Source: Antrihabitans stalagmiti (lineage in GTDB: Bacteria; Actinomycetota; Actinomycetes; Mycobacteriales; Mycobacteriaceae). From it: 64,000 nt of DNA. The stretch is taken from NCBI RefSeq assembly GCF_016482825.1, contig NZ_JAEMNV010000009.1, forward strand, positions 186,001 through 250,000. Direction: 5' to 3'. Both the position numbers and the translations under genes were made by a program. How positions within the stretch are numbered: position 1 is the stretch's first letter; every line of letters begins with the position of its first letter. This document shows, one piece after another, positions 42,893 through 49,545 of the stretch. The notes under the pieces were generated by a model, which saw nothing but the letters and a program-made list of their open reading frames with translations, had not been told where the DNA came from and searched no databases.

Positions 42893-43319
42893 TTCCTGCG
42901 CCGTTCTTCTTCGGAAAGCCGAAGAGCTCCAACATAAACGGTGCTTTGTGCGGGGTGTAGTCGAACGTCTCGGTCACCTGGGTGACGCCGGGTTGCGTTT
43001 CGGCGAACTCCCAGCGCCAGTAGTGGCCCAACGGGTGCTTCCACTCGATGAGCTTGTTCTCCTCGTAGCCGGTGACGGTCGAGGTGATCTTGTACGGGAC
43101 GCCGTACTGCTTCATCCCGACGGTGAACCTCGCATCCTTGCTCAGCTTGTGCGGACCGTTGACCGGAGTGTCGCGCACGGTGCCGGAACCGTCGAGCTCG
43201 TGGTGGCGGTGCGGGTCGGCGACCAGCGCGAAAACCTCGGCAGCCGGAGCCTGGACAAGCGCTCGCCGGGAAACGGCGCGTTTGCCGGCGTCGATGGTCG
43301 TCACTGCAGTTTCGGTCAT
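42852..43319 (-). CDS. SRPBCC family protein
   Basis: 155 residues. The pattern SRRALVQAPAAEVFALVADPHRHHELDGSGTVRDTPVNGPHKL resembles the SRPBCC protein at 19567-20028 (shared ELDGSG/ALDGSG core), so the two are paralogues. Later landmarks are KHPLGHYWRWEFAE and VTQVTETFDYTP. A small hydrophobic-ligand-binding protein with unknown ligand. Its C-terminal coding end overlaps the 3' end of the rhomboid-like gene on the other strand for 41 bases. Confidence 0.88.
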   Translation of the reverse strand: MTETAVTTIDAGKRAVSRRALVQAPAAEVFALVADPHRHHELDGSGTVRDTPVNGPHKLSKDARFTVGMKQYGVPYKITSTVTGYEENKLIEWKHPLGHYWRWEFAETQPGVTQVTETFDYTPHKAPFMLELFGFPKKNGAGITSTLQELAARFA

Positions 43320-43362
43320 AGGTCCAAGCTACCCAAGATCGCGCAAAGCGAATCAGTGGCAT

Positions 43363-43405
43363 GAGGGGCGCCCGGAGGCCGCCACGCGGTGTCAGGGCAC
43401 CCCTC
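43363..43405. terminator. Hairpin terminator after the AAA-protein operon
   Basis: GAGGGGCGCCC and GGGCACCCCTC form an 11-base stem with one mismatch around an inner GCCGC/GCGGT pair. It follows the stop of the AAA gene (minus strand) by 14 bases. No T-run is seen. Confidence 0.5.
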
Positions 43406-43418
43406 GCGCCACAAGCCA

Positions 43419-44603
43419 CTACGGCGCGGTCGCCGCCAGATAGTCCGCCAGCTTGGGCATCACGAATTCGACCGACGTGTACTCGTGATCGGTAACGATG
43501 ATCCCTTTCGTCAGCAGTCGAACGAGTGCCAATGCGGGAGTGAGCAGATCGGGCGCGAGCCCGTACTTGTCCTCGGCAAGTCGTAAGTGGTCCGACGTAT
43601 ACGGGCCCGAGCCGAATTCGGTCATCACTCGCAGGAAGTGAATCTCCTTGTCGGACGCCGCCCGCAGTTCTCGTGCCGCGATCGCATCGATGGACCGTTG
43701 GGCGGCGCGTATGCCTGCTGCGACGGCGTCGGCGGTAACCGTGTCGTCCTGCAGGAAGTTCCACGTGTGACGACCGAGCAACTGCAGGCACCACGCGTTG
43801 CCGTCCGCCCAGGCGACGGCAGCCGAGAGTGCAGTTGGTTCGTAATCGACTCCGAGCCCAGCCGCCGGAGCGGTCAGGACGGTCGCGGCGATCGACGGGT
43901 CGAGTGCCGTGACCGCGACAGTGGTCACAATTTCGTCGAGTCGGGCACGTGCGCGTGGTGGCAGCCGCGGAGTAGTCGGCAGACCGCCGAGGACCATGGC
44001 AATCGAAATATCAAGCGCCTGAAGTCTTTCCATGGCAGTCAGCACGGCTCGGAATCCCACATCGTCAGCGCGATGGATCTCGTCGATCACCAAAGCCAGA
44101 CCGGATCCGCGTTGTACCGCCAGTTCGTGGAGCACCGTGAACAGCTTTACGAGATCGCGGGCCAATCGCGACATGACGGCAGCCGCTTTGTCGTCGACCG
44201 TCAGGGTTAGTCGAGGTCCGTCTCCGTTGATCGTGATGGTCGACAGCGACGACAGGCCCGCGCGCGCCTGCGCGACCTCGTCGTCGGACGGTTCGAGACT
44301 CCTGAAAACCCGCTCGAACCAGGCAATCAGATCCGGAGCGATCTCGCGTCCCGGCGTCACAACGAAGCCGCTGACGGTCAGCCCGCTCCGTTCGGCCCCA
44401 TCGGCAAATGCCCGCAGCAGCGAGGTCACACCCGCACCGCGATTGCCCTGAAGGACTATTCCGGGGCTGTTCACTCCTGCTCTCACGTCGTTCACAAGAC
44501 GGTCCAGCAATTCCAGCACGGCGTCACGTCCACGAAGTTGGGGCTCGTCGACGTATGGATTCCGGCGTCCCTCTACTTCGATTGCATTGATACTCAACGT
44601 CAT
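43419..44603 (-). CDS. AAA/NACHT-like ATPase-domain protein with degenerate Walker A
   Basis: 394 residues from ATG at 44603, overlapping the oxygenase stop by ATGA. The P-loop region GNRGAGVTSLLRAF (residues 53-66) has Val59 where the essential Lys of GxxxxGK[ST] is expected; Walker B VIDEIHRAD (about 158-166) is intact and a sensor-like segment (MVLGGLPTTPRLPPRARARLDEI) follows. The C-terminal part is winged-helix-like (FLRVMTEFGSGPYTSDHLRLAEDKYG). This is the ORC/AAA_16-type layout used by signalling ATPases. Loss of the Lys suggests weak or no ATP hydrolysis, possibly a nucleotide-sensing partner of the oxygenase. Confidence 0.82.
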   Translation of the reverse strand: MTLSINAIEVEGRRNPYVDEPQLRGRDAVLELLDRLVNDVRAGVNSPGIVLQGNRGAGVTSLLRAFADGAERSGLTVSGFVVTPGREIAPDLIAWFERVFRSLEPSDDEVAQARAGLSSLSTITINGDGPRLTLTVDDKAAAVMSRLARDLVKLFTVLHELAVQRGSGLALVIDEIHRADDVGFRAVLTAMERLQALDISIAMVLGGLPTTPRLPPRARARLDEIVTTVAVTALDPSIAATVLTAPAAGLGVDYEPTALSAAVAWADGNAWCLQLLGRHTWNFLQDDTVTADAVAAGIRAAQRSIDAIAARELRAASDKEIHFLRVMTEFGSGPYTSDHLRLAEDKYGLAPDLLTPALALVRLLTKGIIVTDHEYTSVEFVMPKLADYLAATAP

Positions 44604-45625
44604 CCCTTCGAAAGGTGTGGCCACATGAGCTGTTCGTACGGCGGTGTCGGCGCTACGGCTTCGTCGACGGGGGGTCGTGGATCCGCCACGGCCACAACGT
44701 TGGCGACCTGCGCCGCCGTCCAGCGGTCGGACTGCTCGAGGACCGCCCACATGTCGGGAGCGATGACGCCGACCGCCGGATACAGCCGCCGAATCGACAT
44801 CACTCGCATGGCTGCGCCGACCAGAATGCGCGACGTCGCGAAAACCCATGCTGGAGCGTCGAACTGACCGAGTCTGCGCAGATCTCGCGGCAGGTTGGAA
44901 ACCGCTGCACGAGAAGCGATCCGCAGGAACGGCCCGCCTGCGATGAGGAGTCGCGGCTTCGTTCCCGGCCGCATCAGCAGATCGACGATCGAAAGCCCTT
45001 CGGGCGTAAGGACCAATTCGGGTCGAACCTCAGCGAAGTACTTCACAACCTTTGCGTGGGTGTCCGGTATCAGGTGTGCCGGTATTCCCATCATCACTGC
45101 AGCAGCAGCACCTTCCGCGAAGTACCGGTCTGTCTCGTCGGCCGTCAGCGGTGTCGTGCCGAATTCCTGATACGAGATGTAGAAGGAATGCCACCCGGTC
45201 AGAAAAATCCACAACAGGTTGTCGAGGTCCAGCGCGCGATAGGGCTGATCCGAGGCGGGCAACACGCCGTTGATCCGTTCATGAATCCGGAACCAGATGT
45301 CGGATGCATGGGTGGCGGTCTTCCTGTCGCCGAATACGAGCATCACGATCAGCGTCAGGCTACGCAGCGCTCGTCCGACGGGATCCTGGTACGCGGTGCT
45401 GTGTTGGCCGAGTGCGACCGCCGATGGTGGGTCGAGCATCTCGACGATCGAGCAGCGCAAAGCGCCGATCATTGCCGTCGGACTCGACATCACCCGACGC
45501 GCAACGCCGTCGGGTGAAAAGAACCCGTCGTCCTCGCGCGGAGTCTCCAGGATCGTCCGAGCCCGTTTGCCCCTCGTTCCCAATAGGCCGAGGAATCTCG
45601 GCACCGAAAGATCCTGCTCAGGCAA
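44600..45625 (-). CDS. Oxygenase MpaB family (DUF2236) protein
   Basis: 341 residues. The DUF2236/MpaB' signature is spread through the sequence: ALGQHSTAYQDPVGRALRSLTLI near residues 71-93, FRIHERINGVLP near 112-123 and WIFLTGWHSFYISYQEFG near 139-156, providing the conserved His residues that in family members such as latex-clearing protein and MpaB' hold a haem or act as ligands. It probably binds haem. It is coupled by ATGA to a degenerate AAA protein and is divergent from a TetR gene, with an operator-like repeat between them. Confidence 0.88.
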   Translation of the reverse strand: MPEQDLSVPRFLGLLGTRGKRARTILETPREDDGFFSPDGVARRVMSSPTAMIGALRCSIVEMLDPPSAVALGQHSTAYQDPVGRALRSLTLIVMLVFGDRKTATHASDIWFRIHERINGVLPASDQPYRALDLDNLLWIFLTGWHSFYISYQEFGTTPLTADETDRYFAEGAAAAVMMGIPAHLIPDTHAKVVKYFAEVRPELVLTPEGLSIVDLLMRPGTKPRLLIAGGPFLRIASRAAVSNLPRDLRRLGQFDAPAWVFATSRILVGAAMRVMSIRRLYPAVGVIAPDMWAVLEQSDRWTAAQVANVVAVADPRPPVDEAVAPTPPYEQLMWPHLSKG

Positions 45626-45708
45626 GGCGACCTCCTACTTTCGTTTAGCGGACTGACTTGTCACTCGCCGCTTGCGACGGTAGCGACGAGGTCGCCGAAG
45701 TGCAATAC

Positions 45709-45732
45709 GCGACATTTCTGTCGTTTTGTCGC
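45709..45732. promoter_or_regulatory. Inverted repeat in the DUF2236/TetR divergent promoter
   Basis: GCGACA (45709-45714) and TGTCGC (45727-45732) are inverted, with a further TGTCG at 45719-45723 between them. Located 15-38 bases before the TetR start at 45747 and 84 bases from the DUF2236 start. It is a probable TetR operator controlling both directions. Confidence 0.55.
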
Positions 45733-45746
45733 ATACGATCGAAGTC

Positions 45747-46382
45747 ATGCCGACAACCACCGAGCAGCACCCGCCGTATGCCGCGCCGATGATGGCTGCC
45801 TTCGTCGACGGCATGCCCGAGAATCCCCCTGCCGAACTCGACCCGTACCTCGACGCCGCCGCGCGATGCTTCGCCCGATACGGACACTCACGCACAAGCG
45901 TGCAAGACGTCGCGAACGAAATGGGCTACAACCGCGCCACCGTCTACAAGAAGGTCGGCACCGTCGACGCGATAACGCAACTGCTGTTCGCCCGAGAGGT
46001 CCATCGCTACCTCGACACGATGGGTGACCGCGATTGGGGCATACCTGGACCGGACACGATTGTCGAGATCCTCGCCGTGTCAGTCGGCTACATCCGCGAA
46101 CACCCCGTGGTCGCCAAGGTGCTGGCGGACGAAATGGCTTCGACTGCAGGCGTTCTCGCCAAGAACATAGGTTCGCTGCGCGACTATTTCCTGGCTGGGA
46201 TGACAACTCCGATCACACTCGGAATGCAACTCGGGTTACTCGCACAACGCGATCCGACCGCCGTCATCGAATGGATCTTCAGGATGTTGATCTCGTTGAT
46301 CGTCCTGCCACCGGTTGGAGATCTTCGTGAGACGCTGCGGGAGTTCTTCATTCCGGTGCTGACGCCTGTTTCCGACGCCTGA
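45747..46382 (+). CDS. TetR family transcriptional regulator
   Basis: 211 residues from ATG at 45747. The helix-turn-helix is at about residues 28-75: LDAAARCFARYGHSRTSVQDVANEM, then NRATVYKKVGTVDAI. The ligand domain ends in WIFRMLISLIVLPPVGD. It is divergent from the DUF2236-AAA operon with an inverted repeat between, so it most likely represses that operon. The following M24 peptidase gene is 40 bases downstream on the same strand and may be co-transcribed. Confidence 0.92.
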   Translation: MPTTTEQHPPYAAPMMAAFVDGMPENPPAELDPYLDAAARCFARYGHSRTSVQDVANEMGYNRATVYKKVGTVDAITQLLFAREVHRYLDTMGDRDWGIPGPDTIVEILAVSVGYIREHPVVAKVLADEMASTAGVLAKNIGSLRDYFLAGMTTPITLGMQLGLLAQRDPTAVIEWIFRMLISLIVLPPVGDLRETLREFFIPVLTPVSDA

Positions 46383-46422
46383 CCGGTCGGCGGCAAACGC
46401 TGGCCGTTGCTAGATTCGGGAC

Positions 46423-47139
46423 ATGGCCGACATCATCGAGGACGAGCAGGTCCGCGTCGCGAAACTACTGGACGCACAGTCCAAGGCCATCGAACTGTTC
46501 GATGCGATCGGCGAACGGGGGCTGATCCGAGCAGGCGTTCGAGAAAAGCAAGTGAGCGACGAGATCCGCGACCTTGCGGCCGAAATGTTCGGCGTCGCAA
46601 GGTTTTGGCACAAACGGATCGTCCGCAGCGGCATCAACACACTGCAGCCCTACCGGCAGAATCCGCCCGATCGCGAGATCGCTGCCGACGACATCGCGTT
46701 CTGCGATTTCGGGCCACTGTTCGAAGGTTGGGAAGCCGACTTCGGGCGCACGTACGTCCTCGGCGACGACCCTGTCAAGCATCGCCTCCGCGACGACCTC
46801 CCTGCGATCTTCGATGCAGGGCGTGCCTTCTTCGAAACTCACCCCGACGTGACCGGTGAAGAGTTGTACGCCCACACCACCGCACTAGCGACCGCGGCAG
46901 GCTGGGAGTTCGGCGGATCTCACTCCGGGCATCTCGTTGGGGAGTTTCCACACGAGAAGATCGCAGGCGAAGAGATCGGCTCTTACATCGCGCCGGGCAG
47001 CGATCAACCGATGCGACGGCTCGACCGATCCGGCCGACAGTGTCACTGGATTCTCGAGATCCACCTCGTCGACCGCGACAGGGGAATCGGTGGGTTCTAC
47101 GAGGAACTTCTCGACCTCAGGCCGGCGTTTCCACGCTGA
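46423..47139 (+). CDS. M24 family metallopeptidase (Xaa-Pro peptidase-like)
   Basis: 238 residues, shorter than full aminopeptidase P because the N-terminal creatinase domain is absent. The pita-bread fold ligands are seen as Asp in AFCDFGPLFEGW near residue 94, Asp in ADFGRTY near 107, His in HSGHLVGEFPHE near 168, Glu in HWILEIHLVD near 213 and a last Glu in GGFYEELLD near 228. It would bind two metal ions and cleave a peptide or related amide bond. The start ATG has no strong ribosome-binding site. Confidence 0.86.
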   Translation: MADIIEDEQVRVAKLLDAQSKAIELFDAIGERGLIRAGVREKQVSDEIRDLAAEMFGVARFWHKRIVRSGINTLQPYRQNPPDREIAADDIAFCDFGPLFEGWEADFGRTYVLGDDPVKHRLRDDLPAIFDAGRAFFETHPDVTGEELYAHTTALATAAGWEFGGSHSGHLVGEFPHEKIAGEEIGSYIAPGSDQPMRRLDRSGRQCHWILEIHLVDRDRGIGGFYEELLDLRPAFPR

Positions 47140-47427
47140 TCATGGCTGATCAGGGTTTCGGCTACTTCTCCCCGGCCCGAACCCTTTGTTCGGACGAAGG
47201 CGAGGCAACCAGCCGCGAGGGTCACGCAACAACCGCCGAAGCTCGAACGGCGTAAAAGCCAACGCCGCAATCAACAACACCAAGTACCACCACAACAACC
47301 ACCGACCGCTATCAACAAACACAACCCCCACTACAGCCACCGCCAGCCAAACGAACCCGAACAGCAACATCGCCACCCGCAAACGCGAATCGATGCCCAC
47401 CCGACGCAGAAGCTCCCGAATCCCCAT
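47140..47427 (-). CDS. Small membrane protein with two helices
   Basis: 95 residues from ATG at 47427. Two adjoining hydrophobic segments, about residues 16-38 (LRVAMLLFGFVWLAVAVVGVVFV) and 43-60 (WLLWWYLVLLIAALAF), are followed by a basic, proline-rich tail (RRLLRDPRGWLPRLRPNKGFGPGRSSR). No family is recognised. It converges tightly with the M24 peptidase gene (adjacent stops) and marks the last core gene before a less GC-rich region; its coding composition resembles the left side. Confidence 0.62.
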   Translation of the reverse strand: MGIRELLRRVGIDSRLRVAMLLFGFVWLAVAVVGVVFVDSGRWLLWWYLVLLIAALAFTPFELRRLLRDPRGWLPRLRPNKGFGPGRSSRNPDQP

Positions 47428-47871
47428 AGCCAAAGCATGGGACCACCCGCACCCCCCGCACGACACAATCAATGAACCGCGACAGTCCGCTGAACGGTGG
47501 ATCCGGGACTGTCCGATCAACGCGACGCCTCGACCGAGCGGGCCACTGGATCCTTGAGATTCACCTGATTTGGAAGTAAATAGATGACGGCACTCCGAAT
47601 ACATCTCGCTGTTGCGGCATGCCTCGTCGGAGGCGGCCCGCTGGCACTTTGCGCAGCAAGGGTCCACGGTGACATGGCCGACCGCTGGTGTTGATGAGAT
47701 TTTGCACAGTCCGAGCGCGAGTGATCGTTCGATCGAACCTTAGGGTCGCCGACGTATCACGCGCAAACACAACGTGGCCTCGCTTTTTTCGGATAATCCT
47801 GCTAAATATTACGACGGAGGGGAATCTGGGGGTCTCCCGCAACGACGCAGTCGAGTGAAGAGGAGACCCCT
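47428..47871. other. Left junction of the accessory island, no supported gene
   Basis: 444 bases where composition changes from GC-rich to more AT-rich (for example CTAAATATTACG and CTTTTTTCGG near 47780-47810). A 36-codon frame at 47584-47694 has no good ribosome-binding site. A nine-base inverted repeat at 47849-47890 is listed separately as a regulatory site of the next gene. Confidence 0.45.
47849..47870. promoter_or_regulatory. Ribosome-binding site with complementary upstream arm
   Basis: The segment GGAGACCCC at 47862-47870, which overlaps the ribosome-binding site GAGGAG of the PD-(D/E)XK-like gene, is fully complementary to GGGGTCTCC at 47829-47837, 24 bases earlier. In RNA the pair would hide the ribosome-binding site; as DNA it could be an operator. 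Confidence 0.5.
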
Positions 47872-49314
47872 GTGCGGTTCAGCGAGCATTTCGGAGTTCA
47901 ACGCCCAGACGACGCCGATTGGTTCGACCTTAACGTGCAGATGGACACGCCGTTATACATCGATCCGTTCCTACTGTTTGAGGATGCCGATTCCCTCTGG
48001 ACTGACGCTCATAACGAGGTGATCGAGTTCTTCGGAGCAACGCTCGACATGCTCAAGCTCGCGAATGGCCACGAAGATTCGATGCACTGGCTCAAAGCTC
48101 AGCACTTCTTAGAGTTTCCGGAGCCCAAGGAATTCGCCCTCGGCTTCTCGATGGGCCACCCCGAGGGCGCGGGAATTGGACCGGATTTCGCCCGCGAAAT
48201 TTGCCTCGGCTTGGACTTCTTCAGAAAACAACACCGAGAACCCGACGATCGCATACTCGGTATCATGGCAGTGCTTGTCGACGGCCTCGGGGTTGATCGA
48301 ATTAGTGATCTTGTTTGCAACGTCCTCAAGAGTCGTTTCATAAAATACACCAAAGCGATTTGTGGTGAGTTGAGTGTGCCGGTAAGTGACCTCTCAATTC
48401 GCAACGGCGGGTGGGTGGCGAATAATCTTCGATGGCAGACAACCAGGGAACAACTTCCCTCTAGCCCCGTTTTTAATGGCTCGATACTGCTCACGCCGGA
48501 GCGCTTTCTCAAGGATGTTCCGCTCGTCTCTGCGGAGGGCTTTTGGAATTGGGCTGCCGCACACGAAGGCGAGAGGCTCCGCTTTGACCTCAACTATGAT
48601 CTGGCTGAATCTCTTTCACAACGTGAGAAAGCTATTCGAGGCCGGGAGCTGGCGCGCCTGGCTTTCGACATGCTGGATTCCTATGTTGACGCTGAGGCAG
48701 CAAACGACTCGTCTTATGACGTTACGAACGATCCAAAAGGCTTGGTACGGTGGGAAGAAGCTGGCCGCAAGATCGCCGAAGCGTCGACAGCACCAGTTCC
48801 CCCCGAGTCTCAGGGCCACTTCGAAAAGTGGCTGATTGCGCTGGCGACAACATTTAAGACTGCGATCGAAGACAACGGTTTGTGGTTGGCGCTCTGGAAC
48901 GACGACAACACCAAGCACCGGAAGGAGAAGATCGCACAAGTTGTAGCCCGCACGACCTGGCTCGAGCATTGCAAGGCGCACAATGTCGATATCACACGCG
49001 AGGCCGACTGTGGACGCGGACCCGTAGACTTCAAGTTCACTCAGGGCTGGAATATGCGTGGCCTTATCGAAGTAAAGCACATCTCGAACACCAAATTCTT
49101 CCACGGTGCGACCGTACAACTACCAATCTATCTGAAGGGTGAGGAAGCACGATTCGGCGTTTATCTGTGCATCGGGTACTCGGATTCAGATTTCAAACAG
49201 GAACGACTGGATTTGGTGCGGGACGCCTGTTGCGCGATTGCCAAGAGTGGGCAAATTCGTATGCACCCGGTATTCGTAGATGCCCGGCCGAAGGCATCGG
49301 CCTCAACAGCATGA
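47872..49314 (+). CDS. Accessory protein with C-terminal PD-(D/E)XK-like nuclease motif
   Basis: 480 residues, GTG at 47872, eight bases after GAGGAG. Not a family I can name, but the N-terminus (FDLNVQMDTPLYIDPFLLFED, ISDLVCNVLKSRFIKYTKAIC) resembles uncharacterised proteins scattered in bacterial accessory regions. Near the C-terminus, Asp386 in GPVDFKF and Glu400-Val-Lys402 in LIEVKH give the D-x(n)-E-x-K arrangement of PD-(D/E)XK nucleases, with an upstream Arg/Glu-rich segment. Composition is less GC-rich than the flanks. It converges with a split DUF4365/TPR-PIN gene. A defence nuclease is plausible; the sequence alone does not prove it. Confidence 0.72.
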   Translation: MRFSEHFGVQRPDDADWFDLNVQMDTPLYIDPFLLFEDADSLWTDAHNEVIEFFGATLDMLKLANGHEDSMHWLKAQHFLEFPEPKEFALGFSMGHPEGAGIGPDFAREICLGLDFFRKQHREPDDRILGIMAVLVDGLGVDRISDLVCNVLKSRFIKYTKAICGELSVPVSDLSIRNGGWVANNLRWQTTREQLPSSPVFNGSILLTPERFLKDVPLVSAEGFWNWAAAHEGERLRFDLNYDLAESLSQREKAIRGRELARLAFDMLDSYVDAEAANDSSYDVTNDPKGLVRWEEAGRKIAEASTAPVPPESQGHFEKWLIALATTFKTAIEDNGLWLALWNDDNTKHRKEKIAQVVARTTWLEHCKAHNVDITREADCGRGPVDFKFTQGWNMRGLIEVKHISNTKFFHGATVQLPIYLKGEEARFGVYLCIGYSDSDFKQERLDLVRDACCAIAKSGQIRMHPVFVDARPKASASTA

Positions 49315-49445
49315 AGCAATCGCCAACTCTGACCTGGCTTGCAATCTCAGCTTCCTCGTATAGATGACCCCGTGCTCACGAGTGCACTCGTTCGTTATGC
49401 TCCCGGTGCGAGGGCATATCAAGGGTGTTGGATCCATAATGTAGT

Positions 49446-49460
49446 GACGCCGTAGGCGTC
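49446..49460. terminator. Short hairpin between convergent island genes
   Basis: GACGCC-GTA-GGCGTC, six perfect pairs with a three-base loop, followed by CTCTTCGTTT on the plus strand. It lies in the 231-base gap between the two convergent island genes and may stop transcription from the left gene. Confidence 0.4.
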
Positions 49461-49545
49461 CTCTTCGTTTCCGCTCGTTGCTCGATGCGAGCCAATAGGC
49501 GGAACCCGGTGGTGGGCGCTCCGTTCATCCAAAGGATCTGAAGCG

